A stretch of 64,000 bases of DNA from Pseudonocardiales bacterium (GCA_019247305.1 JAFAPC010000185.1:29935-93934), one strand, 5' to 3'; positions 1 to 8,704 are shown, counted from the first letter of the stretch. Translations and numbers: made by a program. Notes: generated by a model from the sequence alone, not told the origin.

Positions 1-1
1 G

Positions 2-631
2 GTTCGGGCACTGGTCGGCATGCGGGAGACGCACAAGGACTACCTGGTGCGCATCTTGGCGCACGTTCGGCAGCAGCTGGCCGCCGTCGGTGCCGAGATC
101 GCCGCCGCTGGGCTGCTCGAAGCGCCTGAGGACGTGTTCTTCCTCGATCTCCGCCAGGCCCGGGCCGCGCTCGCGGGTGCGGACTTCCGAACGCTCATCG
201 CAGCGCGCCACGAGGACTACGAACGGGAGCTGCGGCGCCCACAGGTGCCGCGGGTCATGCTTTCCGACGGCACCCAACCTGAGGTCCTCGCCACTCCCGG
301 CCACCAGCCGGCCGGGAAACTGCTGACCGGCACACCCGCCTCCGCGGGAACCGCCACCGCAACGGCGCGGGTGGTGCTCGATCCGGTGGGGGCTTACGTG
401 GAGCCCGGGGAAATCCTGGTCGCACCGTCGACCGATCCTGGCTGGACGCCCCTGTTCCTCACCGCGGGCGGACTGGTCATGGAGATGGGTGGGGCTAACT
501 CCCACGGTGCCGTCGTCGCCCGCGAGTACGGCATCCCCGCGGTAGTCGGGGTTCCCGAGGCGACCCTGCGCATCACAACTGGACAGCGGATCACCATCCA
601 CGGCGCGAGGGGCGTCGTCGAATTACCCTAA
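2..631 (+). CDS. PEP synthase / rifampicin phosphotransferase-like enzyme, C-terminal part
   Basis: The reading frame is open from the first bases of the window, so this is the C-terminal ~209 residues of a larger protein whose 5' end lies outside. The last ~95 residues form a PEP-utilising mobile (swivelling phosphohistidine) domain: the signature GGANSHGAVVAREYG contains the His expected to carry the phosphate. The preceding helical stretch (RETHKDYLVRILAHVRQQL, then GLLEAPEDVFFLDL) resembles the region before that domain in PEP synthases and rifampicin phosphotransferases. The family transfers phosphate between PEP or ATP and a small molecule. Without the N-terminal ATP-grasp and substrate domains I cannot choose between PEP synthase and an antibiotic phosphotransferase. 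Confidence 0.75.
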   Translation, partial: VRALVGMRETHKDYLVRILAHVRQQLAAVGAEIAAAGLLEAPEDVFFLDLRQARAALAGADFRTLIAARHEDYERELRRPQVPRVMLSDGTQPEVLATPGHQPAGKLLTGTPASAGTATATARVVLDPVGAYVEPGEILVAPSTDPGWTPLFLTAGGLVMEMGGANSHGAVVAREYGIPAVVGVPEATLRITTGQRITIHGARGVVELP

Positions 632-652
632 GCAGCTGTCAGACCGCAGGGT

Positions 653-1234
653 TCAGGGGCCGGTGGCGCTGTGCCCGGACTGTCCGGGGGCGTTCATCGC
701 GCGGATCAGGTCCTCCCGGGCCCGGGCCACCCGGGAGCGGATGGTGCCGATGGGGCAGCCGCACACCTCGGCGGTGGCCGCGTAGTCCAAGCCCAGTATC
801 TGGGTGAGCACGAAGGCGTCCCGGCGGTCGGGCTCCAGCGCGGCCACCAGCTCACGGAGCAGGATGCCCTCCTCGAACCCGGATCGCCGCTGGCTCAGGC
901 GCGCGGCCGTGACGGTGTCCCAGTCCTCGACGGCCGTGGTGCGCGGCCGGGTCTGCCTCCGTCGGATCTGGTCAGCGGCGACCCGCCGAGCGATGGACAG
1001 CAGCCAGGTGCGGGCGCAGGAGCGGCCGGCGAAATGCGGCAGCGCCCGCAGCGCCCGCAGATAGGTCTCCTGGGTGAGGTCCTCGGCCTCGTCGCGCGCA
1101 CAGAGGTGACCGAGGAAGCGGTATACGTCACGCTGCGTAGCACGGATGAAGGCCACCAGGGCGGCCCGGTCTCCCGCACCAGCCGCGAGCGCCAGCTCGG
1201 TCGTTCGCACGTCATCAGGCCGAGGGTCACCCAT
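653..1234 (-). CDS. ECF RNA polymerase sigma factor (SigC-like)
   Basis: A 194-residue sigma-70 family protein. Region 2 is visible around residues 25-90 (YRFLGHLCARDEAEDLTQET, then LPHFAGRSCARTWLLSIARR, the -10 recognition part). Region 4 lies near the C-terminus with a helix-turn-helix (LDYAATAEVCGCPIGTIRSRVARAREDL). The frame stays open upstream to about 1429, but ATG at 1234 starts just before the conserved domain and leaves room for a promoter shared with the divergent anti-sigma gene at 1297. The divergent zinc-finger membrane protein is the expected partner controlling it. ECF family membership is certain; the SigC subgroup is inference. Confidence 0.85.
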   Translation of the reverse strand: MGDPRPDDVRTTELALAAGAGDRAALVAFIRATQRDVYRFLGHLCARDEAEDLTQETYLRALRALPHFAGRSCARTWLLSIARRVAADQIRRRQTRPRTTAVEDWDTVTAARLSQRRSGFEEGILLRELVAALEPDRRDAFVLTQILGLDYAATAEVCGCPIGTIRSRVARAREDLIRAMNAPGQSGHSATGP

Positions 1235-1296
1235 ACGGGAAGAGTAACGACAACGTCGCCGGGAACCCCAGAGGTCCGGGACACGACCATCGTCAC
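1235..1296 (+). promoter_or_regulatory. Divergent sigma/anti-sigma promoter region, possible ECF-type promoter
   Basis: This 62-bp gap separates the divergent sigma and anti-sigma genes. It contains GGAACC at 1262-1267, then a 16-nt spacer, then CGAC at 1284-1287, which resembles an ECF -35/-10 pair. If used, transcription would begin within a few bases of the GTG at 1297, giving a near-leaderless anti-sigma mRNA. The -10 match is imperfect. Confidence 0.3.
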
Positions 1297-2067
1297 GTGA
1301 ATTGCACACAATGTAAGGAAGCCCTCTCGGCCCGGCTGGATGACGAGGAGAGTCCGGCGGAACGGGGCGCGATCGAGGTGCATCTGGCGGGTTGTGCGCA
1401 GTGCCGCCAGTTCGCCGACGAGGCCGCACGCGTCACCAGGCTCGCTCGCACTGCCCTGGCCGCTGCGGAGCCCGACGTCGCCGAGGCGGTCCTGGCAGCT
1501 GCCCCCCGCTCCCGACGCCCCCCGCTGGTCACCGTGGTGCGGGTGCTGCTCGGCCTGGTCGGTCTTGCCCAAGCTGAGGTGGCCTTACTGGAGGTGCTCG
1601 GAGCTCATCCCAGCGGGCAGGGCGCTCAGGGGGTCGTGCTGCAAGGAGCCTCAGTCGCGCACTTCGCTCACGAGAGCGCCGCCTGGAACCTGGCGTTGGG
1701 GGTCGGCTTTCTCTGGGTCGCTAAGCGCTCGTCGCGGACCTCGGGGATGGTGCCCACGCTGGTGACGTTTGTCGCGGTCCTCACCGCGTTGGTGGTGCTG
1801 GATGCGTTGGCTGGGGGAGTCGATGCCGCCAGGTTGCTCACGCACGGACTGGTCCTGATCGGCCTCGTCCTCGTGATCGTGCTCGACCGGCTGCCGAGGC
1901 CTGCGGGGACAACCGTGCCCGGCACGCCGGTGTTGCGGCAGCGCCAGTCGCCTCCGTTGGGGCATGGTGATCCGATGAGCGGGACCGAGGCCGAGGGTCT
2001 GCCACCGGATCCGCGGCCGATCGCGCGCCACGACGACACCGCCGCGGCGCAGCGCCGTACCGCTTAA
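1297..2067 (+). CDS. Zinc-finger (zf-HC2) membrane anti-sigma factor candidate
   Basis: A 256-residue protein starting at GTG 1297. The N-terminus has the zf-HC2 pattern: CTQC at residues 3-6, then HLAGCAQC at about 29-36, giving the His-x3-Cys-x2-Cys of zinc-dependent anti-sigma factors. At least four hydrophobic segments follow (about 75-95, 125-140, 150-165 and 180-195), then a polar Pro-rich tail. The protein should hold the divergently encoded sigma factor at the membrane until a signal releases it. Assignment rests on the zinc motif, the membrane segments and the neighbour; the signal is unknown. Confidence 0.75.
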   Translation: MNCTQCKEALSARLDDEESPAERGAIEVHLAGCAQCRQFADEAARVTRLARTALAAAEPDVAEAVLAAAPRSRRPPLVTVVRVLLGLVGLAQAEVALLEVLGAHPSGQGAQGVVLQGASVAHFAHESAAWNLALGVGFLWVAKRSSRTSGMVPTLVTFVAVLTALVVLDALAGGVDAARLLTHGLVLIGLVLVIVLDRLPRPAGTTVPGTPVLRQRQSPPLGHGDPMSGTEAEGLPPDPRPIARHDDTAAAQRRTA

Positions 2068-2219
2068 CCCGCTAGCACGGCCGGCCTGGCCGACGGGCCA
2101 GCGCGGTTTCTGGCGGCCCACCCGGACCGAGGGGTGACCCGATTGGTCGTTGCGTTCCGCGCCAGCATCGCGCCAAAATAAATCAGTTGCAAATTGATGG
2201 CAGTAGCGATGTGGTGGTC

Positions 2220-2933
2220 ATGACGGGCACCGAGACGGGGCCGGTGGGTCACCCCCCGCGTGGGCACACCCACGGTCACCTGTGGTTGTTGCCGGACGGC
2301 ACTGGTCTGCACGCCCCCTACGGTCAGTTGGCGGTCGAGGCCGGCACTGGTCGGGTCTGCTGCCACCTGTGCGGGCGGTGGTATGTCTCACTGGGCGGCC
2401 ATCTCCGCACGCACGGTCACACGGCCGAGTCCTACCGGAGGACCATGGGGCTGTGTCGAAGCCGGCCGCTGGTCGCCGAGGCCCTGTCCCGGTCAATCGC
2501 TACCCGCCAAAGCGCAGCGTACCGACGCTCACCCGCGCTACGGGCCCGGCTCGCGGTGGGTCAGCAGCTCTCCAAGAGCGGCCAACTGGCCACGCTGGCC
2601 GCCACTGCGCAGACCGCCAGCCCCTCCCCGGAGCTGGCCCGGCTGCGCCGCGCAGCGCTGGACGCCGGCCGGGCGACCAGGGCCGCCCAGCGTGATCAGG
2701 TACTGGCCCGACGCCTGCGGGAGCTCGGCTTCGACGACCTGGCCGGCTACCTGCGCCACGCCTACTGCGCCGGGGCGAGCCTGCGCAGTCTCGCCAAAGC
2801 GACCGGCCTGGGGTGGGTCAGGCTGCGGCGCGAGCTTGAGGCGGCCGGGTGTAGCGCGACGGGGGCGGATCTCGGCAGCGAGGCACTCAGACGTGACCAC
2901 GGGGGTTGCACTAGAGCAGCAAAAGCAAGATAG
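2220..2933 (+). CDS. MucR/Ros-like zinc-finger transcriptional regulator
   Basis: A 237-residue protein with a MucR/Ros-type Cys2-His2 finger around residues 46-78 (CHLCGRWYVSLGGHLRTHG, then AESYRRTMGL). The rest is helical, Ala/Arg-rich, with a second possible helix-turn-helix near residues 190-215 (AGASLRSLAKATGLGWVRLR). Proteins of this family bind DNA as regulators; similar Ros-like proteins occur in actinomycetes, often uncharacterised. I chose ATG 2220; an in-frame TTG at 2187 would add 11 residues. The stop overlaps a short inverted repeat in front of the superoxide dismutase gene, so control of that gene is possible but unproven. Confidence 0.6.
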   Translation: MTGTETGPVGHPPRGHTHGHLWLLPDGTGLHAPYGQLAVEAGTGRVCCHLCGRWYVSLGGHLRTHGHTAESYRRTMGLCRSRPLVAEALSRSIATRQSAAYRRSPALRARLAVGQQLSKSGQLATLAATAQTASPSPELARLRRAALDAGRATRAAQRDQVLARRLRELGFDDLAGYLRHAYCAGASLRSLAKATGLGWVRLRRELEAAGCSATGADLGSEALRRDHGGCTRAAKAR

Positions 2934-2958
2934 TAGCTACAGCACAGCTTCGCTACTA
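2931..2958. promoter_or_regulatory. Inverted repeat upstream of superoxide dismutase gene
   Basis: TAGTAGC at 2931-2937 and GCTACTA at 2952-2958 are exact inverted copies 14 nt apart, ending 13 nt before the GTG of the dismutase gene and just before its AGGAG. It could be an operator for a metal or redox regulator, or an mRNA hairpin affecting translation. No known operator consensus is recognised. Confidence 0.35.
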
Positions 2959-2971
2959 AAGGAGATCAAGC

Positions 2972-3583
2972 GTGGCCGACTACACCCTGCCTGAGCTGCC
3001 CTACGACTACGGTGCTCTGGAACCCCACATCGCCGGGAAGATCATGGAGCTGCACCACTCCGGGCACCACGCCACCTACGTCAAGGGCGCCAACACCGCC
3101 TTGGAGCAGCTGGCGCAGGCGCGGGAACGCGCGGAGTTGACAGCGGTGAACCTGCTGGAGAAGAACCTGGCGTTCAACCTCGCTGGTCACGTCAACCACT
3201 CGGTGTTCTGGCCCAACATGTCCCCCGACGGCGGTGACAAGCCCGACGGCGAACTCGCCGCGGCGATCGATGAGTACTTTGGTTCCTTTGACGCCTTCCG
3301 CGGGCACTTCACCGCCAACTCACTCGGCGTGCAGGGATCCGGGTGGTCGGTCCTCGCGTGGGACTCACTCGGGCAGCGTCTGCTCCTCCAGCAGCTCTAC
3401 GACCACCAAGGCAACTTGACTCCCGGCATGCTGCCGTTGCTGTTGCTCGACATGTGGGAGCACGCCTTCTACCTGCAGTACCGCAACGTCAAACCAGACT
3501 ACGTCGAGGCCTGGTGGAACGTGGTGAACTGGGCCGACGTCGCCCGCCGGTTCACCCATGCCCGCTCGATCGCGCTGCCCTGA
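2972..3583 (+). CDS. sodA: Superoxide dismutase, Fe/Mn family
   Basis: A 203-residue cytoplasmic Fe/Mn superoxide dismutase that converts superoxide to oxygen and hydrogen peroxide. The N-terminal hairpin domain has [10 protein letters not shown] and the ligand His28 in [14 protein letters not shown] second His ligand is in [15 protein letters not shown]. The C-terminal [11 protein letters not shown] supplies the Asp and His ligands and the family signature. Length is typical. Start is GTG 2972, nine bases after AGGAG. Metal choice (Fe, Mn or cambialistic) cannot be read with confidence. Confidence 0.95.
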   Translation: MADYTLPELPYDYGALEPHIAGKIMELHHSGHHATYVKGANTALEQLAQARERAELTAVNLLEKNLAFNLAGHVNHSVFWPNMSPDGGDKPDGELAAAIDEYFGSFDAFRGHFTANSLGVQGSGWSVLAWDSLGQRLLLQQLYDHQGNLTPGMLPLLLLDMWEHAFYLQYRNVKPDYVEAWWNVVNWADVARRFTHARSIALP

Positions 3584-3608
3584 GCCGCCCGGTGCCCGGA
3601 AGGCGACC

Positions 3609-3920
3609 ATGAGCGCCGAGACTCCTGATGAGCTGCTGCACACGGTGCTGCCCCCAGCGCTAGAAGTCCTCACCGCATGGAGCATCGCCGAGACCGAAGC
3701 CGATCGCGCAGTATTCCACCAGGCGATGAACCGCACCATCACGGACGCCGCCACCGCCCCGGACCCCCTGCGCGGACTGGCCGAGATGATGTTCGGCCTG
3801 TCCGCCCTGTCCGGAATCCTGCTCGATGAACTCGCCGAGGTCACCGGCCGATCCCGCGGCGAGGTCCTGCACGCCGTCCACCTGCGCTACCTCGGCCCAG
3901 GCTGCGAAGCGCCGCGCTAA
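3609..3920 (+). CDS. Small helical hypothetical protein
   Basis: A 103-residue, Ala/Leu-rich, predicted helical protein starting at ATG 3609, 25 nt after the dismutase stop, with a GGAAGG ribosome site. No Cys cluster, signal peptide or membrane segment is visible. The middle (DPLRGLAEMMFGLSALSGILLDELAEVTG) is amphipathic. It is probably co-transcribed with the dismutase gene and converges on the next gene with a 4-bp overlap. I do not recognise the family. Confidence 0.6.
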   Translation: MSAETPDELLHTVLPPALEVLTAWSIAETEADRAVFHQAMNRTITDAATAPDPLRGLAEMMFGLSALSGILLDELAEVTGRSRGEVLHAVHLRYLGPGCEAPR

Positions 3921-5191
3921 CTCAGCGCACCATCGGTGGCGGGGTGGTCGGTGAGCAGCCAGACCGGGCCCTGCGGGGTGTCGCGCACCTCGATCCCGGC
4001 TGCGGTGAGCCGATCGCGCACGGTGTCGGCGAACGTCCACGACCCTTGGCGGCGAGCCTGCTCCCGCAGCTCAAGAAGAATGTCGACGAAGGGCGCGACG
4101 GCTTCTCGGGGGTCCCGCGCACCGATCACGGCGAGCCCGGCCAATCGCGTGAGCATCCGGCGTAGCACGGCCCGGGGCCCCTCGGTGCCGTCCATCTCCT
4201 CAGTGTCGGCTGACCAGTCGACAATCGCCTGCTCCAGCTCCAGGACGGCAGTGGCCGCCGCGGTCACGTCACGGGAGCGTAGCCCGGTGTCGAAGGCCTG
4301 CTGGAGCCGCTGCGCCTCCGCGCGCAGCGAGGGGGTGGGGGACGGTGCCTCGGTGGCCCAGCGCTGCGCGCTCGACCGGGCCGGTGTCGGGCCGCCGCCT
4401 GCGGCGATCGCCCGAAGCTCATCGATTCCCGCCGTGGTGCCCGAGGCGAAGACTGTGCTCACGGCCTGCCGGCGGACCGTGAGCGCGCCGCGACCCAGGA
4501 CCGTCACCGTGTCCGCATCAAGGTCAAACACGGCGGCGGTGTGTTCGTCCACCCCGAGCACGATCGTCTCGGCGGCCAGCATCGACTCCAGCACGCGCAG
4601 CCGCCGCTCGCCCAGGTAGCAAAACCGGGTGTCGTGGGTGCCGCCCTCGGCGTTGTCGTAGTGCGGGATCACCGCCGCGGGTAGGCCAAGCTGGGCCAGC
4701 AGGTCGATGCCGTCGGCCCAGTACGGGGCCGCGCCGACCTTGTAGATCTCATACACCGGCACGGCGGCGACTCCGAGGGTCACCGCTGCCGCGCTGGCGA
4801 ACGTCAGAGCGCCAACGCCGGTGAGCTTGTCCACCAGGACGTCCCGCAGCCCACTGCGTTTCCAGACGCCCAGCGCATAGGTCGGGCTGCCCGGGCCGGC
4901 AAAGACGTAGTCGGCGGCGTCGGTCCGCGCCAAGGCCTGTTCGCGAGACAGGACGTCCGCTGCGCTGCGCCAGGAGACGACGTCGAGGGGAATCTGGAGG
5001 TTCCGGAAGTAGCTGACGGTGCGCTGAGAGATCTCGTCAGCGTTCTCCTGGAAACCGTACGGGCTGTCGAGGAGAACCGCATCGACGGGCGCAGCGCCGA
5101 GGCGCTCGACGAGCAGGCGGTGCACCTTCGCCATCGTCGGGGCGGTCTCTCCGGATCCCATGATGGTCAGCAGCCGTGGGCGGGGTGTCAT
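3917..5191 (-). CDS. Peptidase S51-like domain fused to a cysteinyl-tRNA synthetase-type C-terminal tail
   Basis: A 424-residue protein. The N-terminal half resembles the peptidase S51/cyanophycinase or type 1 glutamine-amidotransferase fold: LTIMGSGETAPTM at the start, VFAGPGSPTYAL near residue 95, and ALTFASAAAVTLG near 130, where the S51 nucleophile elbow (G-x-S-A-G) would be expected; only the Ser is kept. The last ~45 residues (LLELREQARRQGSWTFADTV, then RLTAAGIEVRDTPQGPVW) closely match the extreme C-terminus of bacterial CysRS. No synthetase catalytic domain (HIGH/KMSKS) is present. Role unknown: perhaps a peptidase-like or ligand-binding protein that borrowed a tRNA-synthetase appendage. 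Confidence 0.65.
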   Translation of the reverse strand: MTPRPRLLTIMGSGETAPTMAKVHRLLVERLGAAPVDAVLLDSPYGFQENADEISQRTVSYFRNLQIPLDVVSWRSAADVLSREQALARTDAADYVFAGPGSPTYALGVWKRSGLRDVLVDKLTGVGALTFASAAAVTLGVAAVPVYEIYKVGAAPYWADGIDLLAQLGLPAAVIPHYDNAEGGTHDTRFCYLGERRLRVLESMLAAETIVLGVDEHTAAVFDLDADTVTVLGRGALTVRRQAVSTVFASGTTAGIDELRAIAAGGGPTPARSSAQRWATEAPSPTPSLRAEAQRLQQAFDTGLRSRDVTAAATAVLELEQAIVDWSADTEEMDGTEGPRAVLRRMLTRLAGLAVIGARDPREAVAPFVDILLELREQARRQGSWTFADTVRDRLTAAGIEVRDTPQGPVWLLTDHPATDGALS

Positions 5192-5228
5192 GAAAGGAGA
5201 TCACCCCTTTTTTGCTTTTGTTCCAGGC

Positions 5229-5702
5229 TCAGGAGCCAACGAGCTGACCTGCCACATCGGGGGTGTGGGCTACCACAGCGTGCCACAGCCGCGGGTACTC
5301 CTCGGCAGCCGCCATCACCGCTGGGGTGGTGCGGGCCACCAGCGACAGGTGCCGCAGCGCATGGGCCAGGACGTGCTCGAGCGCCACCGCCGCCGGAGTG
5401 GGGGTGGCGGCGTCGGGGGAGCACAGGATGTGGGCGTCAGCGGGGACGGCGGAGACGGTGCCCGCGCCAGGGTCCGGGTCGGGCGCCACGGCGTAGGTAA
5501 GGATCAACCCGCCGGGGGTGGGCCGCCAGGATGTCGAGTGCACGACGGTCGCGGTGGGCAGGTGGGCGCCTAGGCCCGCGAGCTCGCGGGCCCGAGTATC
5601 GGGTCGGCATCCCGCGGGCAGCTCACCGCGGGTCGCGCGCCAGCTCAGCTGGCCGTCGTCGGAGACTGACAGCAGGATGATTTCGATCTGAACCGTATGC
5701 AC
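5229..5702 (-). CDS. Hypothetical protein, possibly degenerate Nudix-like
   Basis: A 157-residue protein starting at GTG 5702, with a GGGGG stretch a few bases upstream. The N-terminus (TVQIEIILLSVSDDGQLSWR, then GELPAGCRPDTRARELAG) faintly resembles a Nudix fold with a degraded box; the middle (WRPTPGGLILTYAVAPDP) would be a strand. No full GX5EX7REUXEEXGU box exists, so hydrolase activity is not supported. The C-terminal half is helical. It lies 37 nt upstream of the S51/CysRS-tail fusion on the same strand and may share its transcript. Confidence 0.5.
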   Translation of the reverse strand: MHTVQIEIILLSVSDDGQLSWRATRGELPAGCRPDTRARELAGLGAHLPTATVVHSTSWRPTPGGLILTYAVAPDPDPGAGTVSAVPADAHILCSPDAATPTPAAVALEHVLAHALRHLSLVARTTPAVMAAAEEYPRLWHAVVAHTPDVAGQLVGS

Positions 5703-5796
5703 GTAAACCCCCAGTGTAGCTGCCTGCCCGTTGCAACTGCGATGCTAGGGCAGAGATGGTGGTGTCGTCGCATGGCACCGGGCGGGGAGTCCACTT

Positions 5797-6840
5797 GTGG
5801 GGGTGCCGCGCGTTACGCTCGCTGTGGCTGGCCATCGTGTCCTGGCTGGCCACCGTGCAGAGGGGAGCCCGGAGATCCCGCCGCTGAACTGGCACACCGC
5901 CGTGACGACCTGGACGTCGGCCCCGGTCTTCGACGCCCTAGCCGCGCTGGGCCTCGCCGGTTACCTGACAGCCGTGCTCCGTCGAGCCCGGCCGGACAGG
6001 CCCGGCGCTGCGCTGCGCGCCACGGCGTCCTGGGCGGCGGGGCTGGCGGTGCTGTTGGTCGCGGTGCACAGCAGCATCGAGGTCTACGGGCACGCGCTGC
6101 TGTGGGTGCACATGATCCAGCATCTATTGTTGATTATGGTTGTGCCGGTGCTGCTCATCTGGGGCCAACCGATCCGCCGGTGCTGGGGCCGGGCCCCGGG
6201 CGGTCGCCTGGCGCGGTGGCTGACTTTCCCGGTGCTGACGCTGGGCTTGTACACCGGGGTGCTAGTCATCACTCATCTCACCGGTTTCCCGGAGTTGATG
6301 GCGACCCAACCCTGGGCGCACCACCTCGAGCAGGTGCTGTATCTGCTCAGCGGCTACCTACTGTTCTTACCGCTGGTCGGCGCGGAGGCCAGCCCGTGGC
6401 CCATTCCGCACATCGTCCGCTTTGCCCTACTCGGATTGGCGATGGGCGCGGACACGCTGGTGGGGGTGGCACTGATGCTCACCGGGCGAGCGCTGGCCCC
6501 CAGCACTGGGTTGGCCCGGCCGGGCTGGGGACCGTCCCTGCTCAAAGATCAGAACTTCTCCGGGGCGATCATGTGGGTCGGCGGTGACGTGCTGATGATG
6601 CTGCTGATGCTCGCGGTGGTCGCCCAGTGGAGCATGACCGGGTCCCGAGCCCGGCTCGGCGACTGGCTGGAATCGGCCCGCCGCCAGTCGTTGGCCGCAG
6701 TCGGGTCCTACCCCGGCAGTGCGGACACCACCGTCGTCGGGGCTAGTCCCGACGTCGATGACGACGAAGCGGCCCGGCAAGCCTACAACCGGATGCTGGC
6801 CGCGCTACACCGGCGCCCGCCCCCCCGGCGCAGCGGGTGA
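5797..6840 (+). CDS. Cytochrome c oxidase assembly protein, CtaG family
   Basis: A 347-residue polytopic membrane protein with about seven hydrophobic helices. His residues sit within or next to membrane segments (AVHSSIEVYGHALLWVHMIQ, and a later WAHHLEQVLYLL). This matches the CtaG/caa3 assembly family, which helps deliver copper during cytochrome oxidase maturation. The C-terminal ~70 residues are polar and cytoplasmic. The start is uncertain; GTG 5797 gives the longest protein and its first ~30 residues are not conserved in character. The 3' end overlaps the convergent DUF190 gene by 36 bp. Confidence 0.75.
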   Translation: MGVPRVTLAVAGHRVLAGHRAEGSPEIPPLNWHTAVTTWTSAPVFDALAALGLAGYLTAVLRRARPDRPGAALRATASWAAGLAVLLVAVHSSIEVYGHALLWVHMIQHLLLIMVVPVLLIWGQPIRRCWGRAPGGRLARWLTFPVLTLGLYTGVLVITHLTGFPELMATQPWAHHLEQVLYLLSGYLLFLPLVGAEASPWPIPHIVRFALLGLAMGADTLVGVALMLTGRALAPSTGLARPGWGPSLLKDQNFSGAIMWVGGDVLMMLLMLAVVAQWSMTGSRARLGDWLESARRQSLAAVGSYPGSADTTVVGASPDVDDDEAARQAYNRMLAALHRRPPPRRSG

Positions 6841-7917
6841 GAAGTCCCGGGACCGACCGCCGTGGCGGCGTCCCTCGGGGAGGGCGGCCAGCGCGAGCAC
6901 CATGTCGCTGGTGACCACGCCGTGTTCGGTGGTGAGCTCGGCCACGATGTCGAAGGAGTTTGCAATCCGGTCGGGGGTGTCGATGATGATCGTCACCACC
7001 GGGACGCGGCGGCCCAGTTGCAGCAGGCGATCGCCGTGCGGGGCGCTCGCGCCGTGGAAACCCCACATCCCGCGCAGCACAGTCGCGCCTCGGGCGCTGG
7101 AGCGGCGCAGCCGGTGCACCAGGGCCCGGTGCACCGGCTGCCCCTCGTGCCGCGCCCGTTCTGAGGTGTACACCGTGAGTTTCTGCCACCCGGTCATGCC
7201 GTGCTCGGCAGTCATCGCCACGGCCTGCGGGCGCTGGACGAACTCGCCGTCGCGCTTGCACACCTGAACCCGCTCCAGAGTGATCAGCGGTTGGCGCAGC
7301 AGACCACCGAGCTCAGGCAGGACCCGGCCGATCCGCTCGCCCGAACCGACCGCGACGATCATCATCGGAACGTCGGTGTTGCGCCCGAAGAACCGGGCGC
7401 GCTGGCGCTGGCCGTGCGAGGTTCCATCGACGCCCAGCAGCGCGGTGGCCCCGGTGATGCCGCGGCGGTGCAGCAGCTGGCACACCGCCGCGAAGGCCGG
7501 CATTCGGTACACGCGCTCCTGGCGGCCGACGTAGACGGTCAGTTTCACCGCCCCGGACAACTCTTCAGCCAGCTTCTCGGGTAGCCATCGCGGATCGACC
7601 TCGCCCCGCAGCAGGCTGACCCGCTCCAACGTCACCAGCCCGGGGTGCCCGATTGGGTACCGGTCCTTAAGCAGTGCCTCGATCCTGGGGCGGGTGTCCA
7701 CCGCGACGGAGACGACCGGCAAGTCCTCGGACAGGGTGAGCAGCCGGTCAGTCCGGAGGTGGTGCTTGAGCCCGAACCCTTCCGCCCCGCGCAGCAGGAT
7801 GCTGGTGGCTACCTCCCGCCGGCCGAAGAGGTCCAGCTGGGCGTCGGCGAGGAAAGCCCGGCCGGCCCGGTGTCGCTCGCCGAAGTAGCTGGTCAGTTTC
7901 AGGCAGTCTGCGATCAT
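6805..7917 (-). CDS. Triple-repeat DUF190 protein linked to fluoride export
   Basis: A 370-residue protein made of three DUF190-like repeats, each beginning with a similar strand: LKLTSYFGERHR (about residue 6), VKLTVYVGRQER (about 124) and QKLTVYTSERAR (about 243). Each continues through a G-A-x-x-L-x-G-x-x-G-F/S stretch and ends with V-V-T/S-I-x-I-D-T. DUF190 proteins are usually ~110 residues with one copy and sit beside crcB genes; the triplication is unusual. It starts at ATG 7917, overlapping the upstream crcB stop, so it is translationally coupled to the exporters. A soluble ligand-sensing or regulatory subunit is plausible. Confidence 0.8.
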   Translation of the reverse strand: MIADCLKLTSYFGERHRAGRAFLADAQLDLFGRREVATSILLRGAEGFGLKHHLRTDRLLTLSEDLPVVSVAVDTRPRIEALLKDRYPIGHPGLVTLERVSLLRGEVDPRWLPEKLAEELSGAVKLTVYVGRQERVYRMPAFAAVCQLLHRRGITGATALLGVDGTSHGQRQRARFFGRNTDVPMMIVAVGSGERIGRVLPELGGLLRQPLITLERVQVCKRDGEFVQRPQAVAMTAEHGMTGWQKLTVYTSERARHEGQPVHRALVHRLRRSSARGATVLRGMWGFHGASAPHGDRLLQLGRRVPVVTIIIDTPDRIANSFDIVAELTTEHGVVTSDMVLALAALPEGRRHGGRSRDFSPAAPGGRAPV

Positions 7918-8279
7918 AGGTGGTTTCCGATCAGCTGGCCCAGCGCCGCGGCACTAATGCCGGCGACCACGCTCACGACCACGTTGGCCGCCAGCCCCAA
8001 CACCTGGCGGTTCTCCCCGAGGCGCTGGGTTTCGAACATCCAGGTGGAGAAGGTGGTGTAGGAACCCACTGCGGCGGTGCCGGCCAACAGCGCTGCGGTG
8101 TGGCGCAGCGCCAGCCCGGTGATCAGGCCGAGTGCAGCCGCGCCGGAGAGGTTGACCACCAACGTGCCGTAGGGAAAGGCGCGGCCCGTTCGGGAGGCGA
8201 TCGCGCCATCGACAACGAAGCGGAGCACCGAACCCGCTCCGCCGATCAGCACCACCCCTATCCACAACACTACGGTCAT
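7914..8279 (-). CDS. crcB: Fluoride ion transporter CrcB (second subunit)
   Basis: A 121-residue membrane protein with four hydrophobic helices. The CrcB/Fluc signatures are present: [10 protein letters not shown] near residue 16, [15 protein letters not shown] near 38 and [14 protein letters not shown] near 71; the Asn and the FSTW loop line the fluoride pore. Fluc channels are dual-topology or heterodimeric exporters, and two adjacent homologues, as here, normally form a heterodimer. The start ATG 8279 overlaps the stop of the first crcB, and its stop overlaps the DUF190 start. Confidence 0.92.
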   Translation of the reverse strand: MTVVLWIGVVLIGGAGSVLRFVVDGAIASRTGRAFPYGTLVVNLSGAAALGLITGLALRHTAALLAGTAAVGSYTTFSTWMFETQRLGENRQVLGLAANVVVSVVAGISAAALGQLIGNHL

Positions 8280-8677
8280 ACTCGGACCGGTACCCGTCGC
8301 ACCATGGCGGTCGCGAGGTGGATCGCGGCGTAGCCACCGACGATGCTTGCTAAGGCGTAACTGAGGGCAAGCGCGAAGTGCCGGGCGTCGATCATCCTGA
8401 GCAGTTCCACCTGCATCGTCGAGAACGTGGTGAGCCCCCCGCACAGACCCGTACCCAGCAGTGGCCGCCGGTAGCTGGACAGCGGTAACCGCTCTTGCAG
8501 ACGGGTGGCGACGTAACCGAGCAAGAAGGCGCCACCCAGATTCACCAGAAAGGTTGCCCACGGCCAACTCGATACCGCTGCCGGGTACGCCTCGGCCAAG
8601 AGCCCACGACACAGCGTGCCAATGGCTCCACCGGCGAAGACTGCCGCTAACTCCCAATGGTCCGGTATGGAGGCCAT
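8276..8677 (-). CDS. crcB: Fluoride ion transporter CrcB (first subunit)
   Basis: A 133-residue CrcB/Fluc protein with four membrane helices. Motifs: [14 protein letters not shown] near residue 16, [15 protein letters not shown] near 41, [17 protein letters not shown] near 75. ATG 8677 is preferred over the in-frame start at 8749 because the extra 24 residues would lie over the 43-bp palindrome. It is the first gene of a three-gene fluoride-resistance operon read leftward; partners overlap by 4 bp. I looked for a fluoride riboswitch upstream and did not find its conserved core. Confidence 0.92.
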   Translation of the reverse strand: MASIPDHWELAAVFAGGAIGTLCRGLLAEAYPAAVSSWPWATFLVNLGGAFLLGYVATRLQERLPLSSYRRPLLGTGLCGGLTTFSTMQVELLRMIDARHFALALSYALASIVGGYAAIHLATAMVRRVPVRV

Positions 8678-8704
8678 GGCCTCTGATTGAAACACGACTG
8701 CTTC

